Shown here piece after piece: positions 16,357 through 24,060 of a stretch of 52,536 nt of DNA; position 1 is the stretch's first letter; each line of letters opens with the position of its first letter. The DNA is taken from NCBI GenBank assembly GCA_023384455.1, contig JAHDWH010000005.1, forward strand, positions 13,437 through 65,972, read 5' to 3'. Under the pieces are notes generated by a model that did not search any database, had not been told where the DNA came from, and saw only the letters and a list, made by a program, of their open reading frames with translations. A program made the translations under genes and the position numbers. Source of the DNA: Caldilineaceae bacterium (GTDB lineage Bacteria; Chloroflexota; Anaerolineae; Caldilineales; Caldilineaceae).

Positions 16357-16986
16357 CTACAGCAGCCTTTGCTCCTGTCGTAGCGGCGCAAACGACATTC
16401 GATGCATTGGGCAGGGGCCGTGACGCTTGATGGCGGCCAGGTGGCTGGCCGCGCCATAGCCTTTGTGACGGGCAAAGCCATAGACAGGGAATAAACTGTC
16501 CATTGCCACCAGCAGCCCGTCCCGGTGGACCTTCGCCAGAATCGACGCCGCGGCAATAGAGACGATGCGGGCGTCACCCTTCGTAAAACTCTCCTGGGGC
16601 AGATTGACCGTCGCCAGCCGCACCCAATCCAGCAATAGATAGTCCGGGCGGGCAGGCAACGCCCCAACCGCCCGCTGCATGGCCAGACGGGTGGCCGGGG
16701 CAATGCCGATTTCGTCGATTTCCGCGGCGCTGGCCTCGCCCACAGACCAGCCCGCGGCCGCGGAGCGAACCCGCAGGGCCATCTCCTCCCGTCGGGCCGG
16801 AGAGAGCATTTTGCTGTCCCGCACCTCCGCCCAGATGTCAGTCAGACTTGCCCCTTTGGGCAGCACCACCACCCCGGCCACCACCGGACCGGCCAGCGCA
16901 CCCCGCCCCGCCTCGTCCAGCCCGGCAATTGCCCCACAGCCCGCGGCCCAGAGGCGTGTTTCGTGTTCCAGATTTGGATATGCCAT
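16357..16986 (-). CDS. rnhB: Ribonuclease HII
   Basis: 209 residues. RNase HII cleaves the RNA strand of RNA-DNA hybrids and excises single ribonucleotides from DNA with Mg or Mn ions. The signature GLDEAGRGALAGP carries the first two acidic catalytic residues. RDSKMLSPARREEM is the conserved DSK-L segment, LLLDWVRLATVNLP supplies the third Asp, and GDARIVSIAAASILAKVHRD holds the KGD-x-x-SIAAASIxAKxxRD motif with the final Asp. The ATG at 16986 gives the usual length; an earlier in-frame ATG would add 15 non-conserved residues. It is last in a minus-strand run behind the SIS-domain gene, separated by a 59-base palindrome, and is a housekeeping gene probably unrelated to its neighbours. Confidence 0.95.
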   Translation of the reverse strand: MAYPNLEHETRLWAAGCGAIAGLDEAGRGALAGPVVAGVVVLPKGASLTDIWAEVRDSKMLSPARREEMALRVRSAAAGWSVGEASAAEIDEIGIAPATRLAMQRAVGALPARPDYLLLDWVRLATVNLPQESFTKGDARIVSIAAASILAKVHRDGLLVAMDSLFPVYGFARHKGYGAASHLAAIKRHGPCPMHRMSFAPLRQEQRLL

Positions 16987-17003
16987 CGTCGCCTGTACCT
17001 GGC

Positions 17004-17062
17004 AAGATGACAAGGGGAAGGGGTGGCACACTCACCTCATCACCCCTTTCCCCTGTCATCTT
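17004..17062. repeat. Palindrome between the SIS-domain gene and rnhB
   Basis: gatgacaaggggaaggggtg (17006-17025) and cacccctttcccctgtcatc (17041-17060) form a near-perfect 20-base stem, extended by AA/TT to 17004-17062. It fills the 78-base gap after the SIS-domain stop codon. It could act as a terminator-like or processing hairpin, but no T-tract follows. Confidence 0.7.
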
Positions 17063-17064
17063 TC

Positions 17065-18204
17065 TCACTCCACCGCTTCCGCATAAATAATATTTCCCCC
17101 CGCGTTCTCCGCGGCGTAGACCCCGGCAAAGTTGCGGAAGGGCGGTTCGCCCGTGGCCCGGCTGTGATGGGCGGCGAACAATTCCCCCGCCAAAGTGTAG
17201 ACCAGCGGGCTGAAGGCTTCCCGCACTTTTCCCACCACCGGCAGCACTACATCGGCCATCCGCGCGATTTCGCTGTCCTGGCTGTCCACCACCGCGATTA
17301 CCCGGCGTCCGATGCGTTCCATCACCTCCACCAGTTCCACGGCGCGGCTGTAGCCGGCGCCGGGGGGAGCAATCACAAAAGTAGGTGTGGGGCTGTGCTT
17401 GCAGAAGTATTGAAGATGCGCCCACTCCTCGGTGTCCTGACCCCAGGCCGACGCGCCGCTGGCTTCGATGATTTTGGCCGCGGAAAAGAGTGCGCTGCCG
17501 TAGTTGGGGCCGTGACCGGTGAAGACGAATTCCGGTACAGCCGCGTATTCGTCGGCCAGTTGGGAGGTCAGCGGGCCGATGGCTTCGATGGTGGCAGCCA
17601 TCACCGCGTAGACGCCCCGCAGTTCGGCCCGCAGTTCGTTGGCGACGGTCTGATGGTAGACGTTGCGGATTTCGCCCAGGCGGATGGCGAGGAGGAGGAG
17701 CGCGCTCAGATTGGCGGCGTAGCTGGTGGTGCCCGCGGCTTTGGGCAGGGCGGGGATGCGCATCCGGGCGATATGGCCGTGGGCGGCCTTGGCCAGCGCG
17801 CCGTCGGGATTGCCGGTCAATCCCAACACCAGCGCACCCCGCTTGCGGGCCTGGGCAACGGCCTCGGCTGTGCGGGCCACGGAGCCGCTGACGCTGATGC
17901 CCACCACCAGCGGGTCGTCCGGGAAAGGCGTAGGGATGTGATCGGCGGCGTAGCGGGCCATCTGCATAGCGGTCATCGGCTCGCAGGGCAGCCCGGCCAG
18001 GCTCTCGAAGGCCAGCTCGGCGCAGAGGGGCGCGTGGTGGCTGTCGCCGCAGCCGCACAGAAAGACCCGGTGTAGGGAAAGAATCTGCTTGGGCGTCAGC
18101 ACAGCCCGAATCATATGATCCGTGGCCTCGAACAGCGCTGACAGATTTTCCGGCTGGGCCGCAATTTCGGCCAGCATATCTTCGTAGAAAAGGGTTTCGG
18201 ACAT
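17065..18204 (-). CDS. SIS-domain sugar isomerase/deglycase-like protein (GlmS C-terminal / AgaS / FrlB type)
   Basis: 379 residues with two SIS domains, as in the isomerase half of glucosamine-6-phosphate synthase but without the glutaminase half. SIS1 has VFLCGCGDSHHAPLCAELAF (phosphosugar loop), then VVGISVSGSVARTAEAVAQA. SIS2 has FVFTGHGPNYGSALFSAAKI and TEEWAHLQYF, where the Glu matches the catalytic Glu of GlmS. The terminal AENAGGNIIY is less usual. Such stand-alone proteins deaminate or isomerise amino sugar phosphates or fructosamines. The ATG at 18204 follows GGAGAATACT. The gene lies 70 bases after a nucleoside hydrolase on the same strand, suggesting salvage of sugar-containing compounds. 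The exact substrate is unknown. Confidence 0.82.
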   Translation of the reverse strand: MSETLFYEDMLAEIAAQPENLSALFEATDHMIRAVLTPKQILSLHRVFLCGCGDSHHAPLCAELAFESLAGLPCEPMTAMQMARYAADHIPTPFPDDPLVVGISVSGSVARTAEAVAQARKRGALVLGLTGNPDGALAKAAHGHIARMRIPALPKAAGTTSYAANLSALLLLAIRLGEIRNVYHQTVANELRAELRGVYAVMAATIEAIGPLTSQLADEYAAVPEFVFTGHGPNYGSALFSAAKIIEASGASAWGQDTEEWAHLQYFCKHSPTPTFVIAPPGAGYSRAVELVEVMERIGRRVIAVVDSQDSEIARMADVVLPVVGKVREAFSPLVYTLAGELFAAHHSRATGEPPFRNFAGVYAAENAGGNIIYAEAVE

Positions 18205-18274
18205 AGTATTCTCCGTAACAAAAAGTGTCGAATGACAGGTGTCAATCGTTAGGCACGCGGTCTGCGGTCTGCCG

Positions 18275-19216
18275 TCAGCGCAGCGTCTCCACAAATAACG
18301 CCGCGCAGCGGCGAGCGTCGATGGCGTAGGCCACATCGGCGTTGGGCGGCGCGGCGTGGCGGGCGTCTTTGCTGGCAACCCGGCGGTCCACAACGGTCAT
18401 GCCCCGGGTATGGGTTCCGATGAGTTCGATGTCCACCCGGTGGGGATGGGTGGTCAGCGTCTCCGGCAGAATTGTGGCCGCCACTGTGCCCCCGTCGCCC
18501 AGACCCGGCTCGGCCTGCCCAAAACGGCGCTGGACGTAGCGCAGCAGCCCGCCCAGCAGGGGCGACCAGGGCTGGCCCGCGCTGTCCAGGGCCGTCACCT
18601 CCACTTCGGTCAGCGTCACCTGGCGGAAGACGTCCAGCCCGTAGAGGGTGATAGGCACGCCGCTGTGGTAGACGACGGTGGCGGCTTCCGGGTCGCAGCC
18701 GATGTTGAACTCGGCGGCCGCGGTCATATTGCCGCCGGTGAAGGCCGAGCCACCCATTGAGAAGATGCGGGCGATGCGGGAGAGCAGGTGGGGGTAGCGC
18801 TGGACAAACCCGGCCAGATTGGTCAGCGGGGCCAGGGCGATGATAGTCACCGGCTCCGGCGCGGCGGCCAGAATGTCGGCCATCAGATCGACGGCGTGGC
18901 GGGGGTCGGGCGGGCGGATGGAGCGGGGCCAGTCGGGCAGTCCCAGGCCGTCGTTGCCGTGGACGTGGCTGGCATTCTCAAAGGCGGCCACCAGCGGCCG
19001 GTCGTAGCCCGCAGCCACGGGGATTTCCGGGCGCTGGGCCGCGTCCAGCACAGTCAGCGTATTGTGTACAACCGCGTGCAGGGGCACATTCCCGGCCACG
19101 CAGGTGACGCCGAGAATTTCCAGAGCAGGCGAACGGGCGGCCAGCAATAGAGCCAGCGCGTCGTCAACGCCGGTGTCGCAGTCGATGAGAACGGGGAGTG
19201 GAGGGAGTGGGGGCAT
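18275..19216 (-). CDS. Inosine-uridine-type nucleoside hydrolase homologue lacking the usual active-site His
   Basis: 313 residues of the IU-nucleoside hydrolase family, which splits nucleosides into base and ribose using Ca(II). The N-terminal Ca-binding loop LIDCDTGVDDALALLLAA is complete. IALAPLTNLAGF, MGGSAFTGGNMTAAAEFN and DPEAATVVYHSG follow in family order. Where paralogues have a His-Asp pair (VVHDSCAL in the neighbour), this protein has LGDGGTVAA: the Asp metal ligand remains but the proton-donating His is replaced by Gly. It may have altered specificity or reduced activity. The gene lies between another nucleoside hydrolase (110 bases upstream) and the SIS-domain gene on the same strand. 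The start lacks a strong ribosome site. Confidence 0.85.
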   Translation of the reverse strand: MPPLPPLPVLIDCDTGVDDALALLLAARSPALEILGVTCVAGNVPLHAVVHNTLTVLDAAQRPEIPVAAGYDRPLVAAFENASHVHGNDGLGLPDWPRSIRPPDPRHAVDLMADILAAAPEPVTIIALAPLTNLAGFVQRYPHLLSRIARIFSMGGSAFTGGNMTAAAEFNIGCDPEAATVVYHSGVPITLYGLDVFRQVTLTEVEVTALDSAGQPWSPLLGGLLRYVQRRFGQAEPGLGDGGTVAATILPETLTTHPHRVDIELIGTHTRGMTVVDRRVASKDARHAAPPNADVAYAIDARRCAALFVETLR

Positions 19217-19246
19217 AGGGTGGGATGATGGATGATTATTTTTGGC

Positions 19247-19290
19247 CGAAACGTGAAACGTGAAATGCTTCGGACGATCTCACGTTTCGG
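19247..19290. repeat. Palindromic intergenic repeat, family A copy 2
   Basis: ccgaaacgtgaaacgtgaaa and gatctcacgtttcgg form an imperfect inverted repeat between the two nucleoside hydrolase genes. It shares the AAACGTGA/TCACGTTT arms of copies at 5595, 39436 and 52483. Confidence 0.7.
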
Positions 19291-19326
19291 ATAGCAGATC
19301 GACTATCTGAGCCGATTTTCGATCTT

Positions 19327-20265
19327 CTAAAGCAACGCTGCAATACGCTCGTAGTATAGCTGCTTGAAGGCTATTTCGTCCACTCCGGTCAGGACGTGGG
19401 TTTGGGGTTTGTGGCCGTATTGTCGCCGCCAGTCGGCAATCGTCTGGCCCCGGGTCAGTTCGCCGGTGGTTTCCACGTCTACGAAGACGAATTTGGAGGT
19501 GAAAAATTCCGGGCGCAGGATCGCCATCAGCGCACAGGAGTCGTGGACAACCATATCCGCATAGCCGAAGCTGTGGTAGGCGGCGACGTAAAAGCGGGTG
19601 ACATCCCAGACAAAACGCCCGGCCCGGTTGCCCAAATTCCCCAGCCCGCCCAGATAGTCGTCGTCCATATGCACTTGCATCGTCACATCCAGCCCGGCCA
19701 TTGTAATCTCCCAACCAGCGTTGAAGACCAGCCGGGCCGCCTCCGGGTCGTTGTGAACATTCGCTTCCGCCACCGGGTTGACATTGCCGGGCGCGGCGAC
19801 CGCGCCCCCCATCATCACCAGGCGGCGCACAAAACGGGGCAGGTCCGGGCGGATGCCCAGGGCCAGGGCGATGTTTGTCAGGGGGCCGAGGGTGACGAGG
19901 GTGATCTGGCCGGGGTTAGCGACGCAGGTGTCGATGATAAATTGGGCCGCGTTCTGGCTGACGGGCGGAGTTGCGGGTTTGGGCAATACCACCCCGCCCA
20001 GGCCATTCTCGCCGTGGACAACGCTGCCCCGTCCGTGATAGGCGCGTACCAGCGGGCTGGCCGCACCCACGGCCACGGGAATATCGGCGCGCCCGGCCAG
20101 TTCCAGAATGGCGCTGGCGTTGCGGGCCAGGAGATGCACATCTGCGCTGTTGCCGAAGACAACCGTCAGCCCCTCCACCTGCACTTCCGGCGAGGCCAGG
20201 GCCAGGAGGATTGCCATGGCGTCGTCAATACCGGGGTCGGTGTCGATGAGTATGCGTTCGGGCAT
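19327..20265 (-). CDS. Inosine-uridine preferring nucleoside hydrolase
   Basis: 312 residues. The Ca-binding loop ILIDTDPGIDDAMAILLALA opens the protein. TLGPLTNIALAL, MMGGAVAAPGNVNPVAEANV and DPEAARLVFNAGWEI are in the expected order. VVHDSCALMAI retains the catalytic His-Asp pair. It hydrolyses the N-glycosidic bond of ribonucleosides; the class of base preferred cannot be told with certainty. It is intracellular, with no signal peptide. The gene is second in the minus-strand series amidohydrolase, this gene, its His-less paralogue, SIS-domain protein. The two hydrolases are only distantly alike, so they are an old pair rather than a recent duplication. AAGAAAG upstream is a weak ribosome site. 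Confidence 0.92.
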   Translation of the reverse strand: MPERILIDTDPGIDDAMAILLALASPEVQVEGLTVVFGNSADVHLLARNASAILELAGRADIPVAVGAASPLVRAYHGRGSVVHGENGLGGVVLPKPATPPVSQNAAQFIIDTCVANPGQITLVTLGPLTNIALALGIRPDLPRFVRRLVMMGGAVAAPGNVNPVAEANVHNDPEAARLVFNAGWEITMAGLDVTMQVHMDDDYLGGLGNLGNRAGRFVWDVTRFYVAAYHSFGYADMVVHDSCALMAILRPEFFTSKFVFVDVETTGELTRGQTIADWRRQYGHKPQTHVLTGVDEIAFKQLYYERIAALL

Positions 20266-20300
20266 AAATTGTACTTTCTTCTATCGGTAAACTTAGGGAT

Positions 20301-20499
20301 ACGGATTTACACGGATAAGACGGATGCCCACGGATCAGAACTCACTGTGTTTCTGGAAAAATCTGTACCGATCAACGAGATGATAAAACGCAGGTGTGGT
20401 TTGTAACCGCACGTTCATCCGGAGAAGTGCGGTTACAAACCGCACCTACAGATTTCACGATCTTCTTGAGCAGTACTGAAAAAATCCGTGCAAATCTGT
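20301..20499. repeat. Nested inverted repeats, family C outer arms
   Basis: Outer arms acggatttacacggat (20301-20316) and atccgtgcaaatctgt (20484-20499) are complementary at 14 of 16 positions and enclose a second palindrome at 20392-20447. The element fills most of the 244-base gap between the amidohydrolase and the nucleoside hydrolase. Confidence 0.6.
20392..20447. repeat. Strong 21-base palindrome inside the nested repeat
   Basis: The arms span 20392-20412 and 20427-20447 and pair at all but one position around a 14-base loop. The core is ggtttgtaaccgcac / gtgcggttacaaacc. Confidence 0.75.
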
Positions 20500-20509
20500 G
20501 TCCTTCTGT

Positions 20510-21586
20510 TCAGGCCAATGGCAGTTCGGGTACGGGCAATTTGTAAAGTTCGGCGGCGGTACGGCTCATTACCCGCTCCCGCAGATGGGCGGGGAATTGG
20601 CGGGCGGCGAAGTCGGGCGTGTCCCCGTCCCAGTGGGGGTAGTCGCTGGAAAACATCAGCATCTTTGCCGCGTCGAACATCTCCAGAATGGCGTGAAACT
20701 GCTTGGGGTTCTCCGGCTCTTCCAGGGGCTGGGTGGTGAGGAGTACGTGCTCCTGGACAATCTGGCTGGGCAGCCGGTCCACCCAGGGGATGGTCATGCG
20801 CAGAGCCTTCCAGTTCTTGTCCATCCGCCACAGAATCGGCGGCAGCCAGGAGATGCCCCCCTCCACCATCACCCATTTCAGCGTGGGAAATTTGGTGAAA
20901 ACCCCTTCGCTGATCAGGCTGACCAGATGGGCGATGTACGTCTCTACCAGCCCGGTGTGCCACTCGAAGTAGCTGGTGGGGTAGCCGGCCGCGCCAGGGG
21001 GACCGGAAATGCCCACCCCTTCGGTGCCCGGATGGATGGCGACGGGCAGGCCATATTCTGCGGCCGCGGCGTAAATGGGGTGGAAGAAGCGCTGGCCATA
21101 GGGGATGCGCGCGCCGCTGGGCATCTGGATTTGCACGACGCCGGGGTGTCCGCCCCAGCGGTGAATCTCGGCCACGGCCAGCGCTGGGTCGTTGGGATAG
21201 ACGGCCAGAGCTACCCGGAAGCGGGGGTCTACGGGTAGCCACTCTTCGATCATCACCCCATTCACCGCCGAGATGACCGCAGCCGCGTAGTCGGCTTCCG
21301 GCGACAGTCCCAAATGCAGGGTGCCACCGGTGATGAGTACGCCATAATCGATGCCGTAGACATCGAAAAAGTGGCGACCCAACAGATGGGGATCGCCCTC
21401 AATACGCCGGCCATCAATCACTGCATCAGGCCGATTCACGCCGTTGGGATTCCACCAACCCAGAGAGCCGGAGGAACGGTTGCCGCCAGCATAGCGTGTG
21501 CGCCAGGGTTCGGGCAGGCGGGCCAATACTGCGGCCCCGTCTACGCTGGGGTGGATGTCGGCGTCGATGATTGGAAATTTGTCCAT
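20510..21586 (-). CDS. Amidohydrolase-2 family metal-dependent hydrolase (ACMSD-like)
   Basis: 358 residues of the amidohydrolase_2 TIM-barrel family, which includes ACMSD-type decarboxylases and various hydrolases. The N-terminal metal site reads IIDADIHPSVD, where the usual HxH is DxH as in ACMSD-like decarboxylase relatives. LPVAIHPGTEG gives the barrel His, and MFSSDYPHWDGDTPD gives the final Asp. The many aromatic residues and the DIHP motif recall proteins annotated as decarboxylases of aromatic acids. GAGGCAAGCC precedes the ATG. It is the most upstream gene of the minus-strand series with the nucleoside hydrolases. A link to nucleobase or aromatic breakdown is possible but is inference. 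Confidence 0.85.
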   Translation of the reverse strand: MDKFPIIDADIHPSVDGAAVLARLPEPWRTRYAGGNRSSGSLGWWNPNGVNRPDAVIDGRRIEGDPHLLGRHFFDVYGIDYGVLITGGTLHLGLSPEADYAAAVISAVNGVMIEEWLPVDPRFRVALAVYPNDPALAVAEIHRWGGHPGVVQIQMPSGARIPYGQRFFHPIYAAAAEYGLPVAIHPGTEGVGISGPPGAAGYPTSYFEWHTGLVETYIAHLVSLISEGVFTKFPTLKWVMVEGGISWLPPILWRMDKNWKALRMTIPWVDRLPSQIVQEHVLLTTQPLEEPENPKQFHAILEMFDAAKMLMFSSDYPHWDGDTPDFAARQFPAHLRERVMSRTAAELYKLPVPELPLA

Positions 21587-21678
21587 TGGCTTGCCTCGGG
21601 GTGGGCTTCGAATAGCTTGTAAGACCTGTCATAGCTTAATGAGTTGACTTTAGAATCTGTTAGTACCAGATGCTGCCC

Positions 21679-22374
<696 letters not shown>

Positions 22375-22380
22375 ACGTCT

Positions 22381-22409
22381 ATTGTGCCAGCTTTGGGGAA
22401 AGTCATCAA
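22381..22409 (-). promoter_or_regulatory. Candidate promoter of the orphan response regulator
   Basis: Read on the minus strand: TTGATG, 17 bases, CACAAT, ending 6 bases before the ATG. The box is nearly identical in the duplicated copy at 29258-29286, and similarity between the copies stops just beyond it. The boxes are only moderate matches. Confidence 0.35.
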
Positions 22410-22495
22410 ATGGCTGCGACGGGCGCTGTGGTATACTGCCCTGAAAATAGCCATCGTACGTCGGACTGTTAGTTGAAGAGCATCTGCCGAATCTA

Positions 22496-22747
22496 TTGTC
22501 AGATATTCGAGAAATAGTGGATAGCCAGAGCCAAACGGACCCCACATTTCGGACCAGCCGCTTGTATACACGTATGAGCGCAGCCGAAGTACGCAGGCAA
22601 CTGCTGGCACAAAAGGGGTATACAGACGACGAACTGCCCTGTGCGGCCACCATCAATACGAAGCTCAACGATATGGGCTATCACCTGCGAGCTGTCCAGA
22701 AAAGTCGGCCTCAAAAAAAACGGCAGACACCGATGCCATTTTTATGA
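22496..22747 (+). CDS. ISAzo13-like transposase, N-terminal reading frame (orfA)
   Basis: About 83 residues; the first codon in frame is a TTG and the start is uncertain. The sequence SQTDPTFRTSRLYTRMSAAE, VRRQLLAQKGYTDDELP and TINTKLNDMGYHLRAVQKS is typical of the helix-turn-helix region just ahead of the catalytic domain in ISAzo13-family transposases. Family members normally have about 100 more residues upstream; here stop codons at 22442 and 22448 block this, so the gene is 5'-truncated or decayed. A run of eight A residues (22713-22720) allows a -1 shift into the catalytic frame, after which the reading QKKTADTDAIF matches the family joint. Confidence 0.7.
   Translation: MSDIREIVDSQSQTDPTFRTSRLYTRMSAAEVRRQLLAQKGYTDDELPCAATINTKLNDMGYHLRAVQKSRPQKKRQTPMPFL
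22713..22720 (+). other. A8 slippery tract at the transposase frame junction
   Basis: Eight consecutive A residues lie in the overlap of the two transposase frames. A -1 shift here yields an uninterrupted transposase reading through K-K-T-A-D-T-D-A-I-F, the conserved junction in the family. Confidence 0.6.
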
Positions 22748-23451
22748 AACTTGAGGAGATTCGCCAGAAGGTGCGAGCCGACAAGAGCGTCCTGCGTCTC
22801 TCTATGGATGCCAAAGCCACTGTGCTGATTGGGGACTATTCTCGTGGTGGGCGGAGCCGCATTCAGGTTCATGCCGCCGACCATGACTTCAAACCCGATG
22901 AAAAGGTGACACCCTATTGTATTTTCTTGCCTGACCACAACCGGGCCTATCTCTACTTCACCTCCAGTCGGGTAACCAGTAACTTCATTGCCGATTGCCT
23001 GCTCGACTGCTGGCAACAGATTCATCAGGACTTTCCTGAAGTGCAAACACTTCTGCTTTTGCAAGATAATGGCCCAGAAAATCATAGCCGACGCACACAG
23101 TTTATGCAGCGTATGGTTCAGATGGCTGACCATTGCCAACTTTCGATTCAGCTTGCCTATTATCCTCCCTATCACAGCAAGTACAATCCTGTCGAACGCT
23201 TTTGGGGCATTCTGGAAAAGCATTGGAACGGCGCTCTGCTTGACTCGATTCCCACTGCACTCAACTTCGCTCGTACTGTCACTTGGAACCAGCAACATCC
23301 TGTCGTCAAGTTGGTGCGCACAATTTATCACAAGGGCGTTCGTCTTACCGCAAAAGCCATGGCTCTCCTTGAGATCCGTTTCGAACGTCTCCAAGGCTTG
23401 GAAAAATACTTCGTCCTGATCCGTCCTCAGCCTCAGATTCTTTCCGGGTAA
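22744..23451 (+). CDS. ISAzo13-like transposase, catalytic reading frame (orfB)
   Basis: 235 residues covering the DDE catalytic part. LRLSMDAKATVLIGDYSRGG holds the first Asp, LLLLQDNGPENHSRRTQFMQ the second Asp (QDNG), and YYPPYHSKYNPVERFWGILE the third acidic residue (NPVER). ADHDFKPDEKVTPYCIF is a hallmark of the ISAzo13 group. It starts with an ATG overlapping the stop of the first frame as ATGA, but the full product would more likely arise by frameshifting or transcript slippage at the A8 tract 25 bases upstream, since the upstream reading in this frame is also conserved. The element separates the orphan response regulator from the secreted propeller protein and may mark the rearrangement that orphaned it. 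Confidence 0.8.
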   Translation: MKLEEIRQKVRADKSVLRLSMDAKATVLIGDYSRGGRSRIQVHAADHDFKPDEKVTPYCIFLPDHNRAYLYFTSSRVTSNFIADCLLDCWQQIHQDFPEVQTLLLLQDNGPENHSRRTQFMQRMVQMADHCQLSIQLAYYPPYHSKYNPVERFWGILEKHWNGALLDSIPTALNFARTVTWNQQHPVVKLVRTIYHKGVRLTAKAMALLEIRFERLQGLEKYFVLIRPQPQILSG

Positions 23452-24060
23452 TTATTTATTTGAAGAAGCCTTAATGCAGAAATCATTGAAGCCGTGTACT
23501 TGAAATCCTTTTTGACATATGGGGCTTTCAAGGTATACTGGAACATTATGAATCCGTTGTTGGTGCGCAGCCGAATTGTGGTGTTCGTTGGGCTGCGACC
23601 GTATGGCAAAACAGCTCTTGCCCGCCAATAGGTTTCCACAGATTTTATCAATTATTCTGAAAGATACGATCTATTTGGCACGGTTTGAGCAACTACTGAC
23701 TGTATGGCAAGACTTGTACTGTCTTGTAGTCATAAACAAAGCACATCGAAGACCGGACACCTTCCTCTTTTTGCACGCAATCTACGGTAAACTCCCCTCC
23801 CCACCATTGGTGGACTGTAGGTAGCACCTCGCCCGAACTATTTCTCCAATCTTCAGAATACTTGGTCGGTTATGTTGAAATCGACCAAATGATGGACCTC
23901 GTCTTGATGATGAGGTCGCAGATTTGCTTGGATATATTTGCGACCTCAAAAGAACGCGTTCATTTACCATCTTCGTGACAAGTACATGTTGATGAAAATG
24001 AGCGCGTTGTTAAGCTCCCTATCTACAATGCTGTTTCTATCAGTGAAAAAGGAATCGAAA
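23452..24060. other. Low-complexity, AT-richer gap after the IS remnant
   Basis: About 600 bases without a convincing gene. Short open frames exist on both strands but show no family features. The region is richer in A and T than its surroundings and may include the right end of the IS. Near 23895-23948 there are overlapping hairpins. In-frame ATG codons before 24061 extend the propeller protein but lack ribosome sites. Confidence 0.5.
23895..23948 (+). promoter_or_regulatory. Mutually exclusive hairpins upstream of the secreted propeller protein
   Basis: Segment tgaggtcgca (23911-23920) can pair with tgcgacctca (23939-23948) over 10 bases, or by its gaggtc part with gacctc at 23895-23900. 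The two pairings exclude each other, as in attenuators or riboswitch expression platforms. There is no T-tract, and the ATG is 112 bases downstream, so a regulatory role is speculative. Confidence 0.25.

Larger units (their letters stand above)
22430..23451 (+). mobile_element. ISAzo13-like insertion sequence remnant
   Basis: The transposase reading frames at 22496-23451 belong to the ISAzo13/IS630-related DDE group. No terminal inverted repeats could be assigned and the N-terminal part of the transposase seems missing, so the element is probably 5'-truncated. The left limit given is approximate; it lies between the end of the duplicated response-regulator region (about 22412) and the first transposase codons. 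Confidence 0.6.

Noticed and set aside
23433..23824. Short open frames on both strands after the IS remnant
   Set aside because: No ribosome sites, no recognisable family, and location in a decayed AT-rich region.
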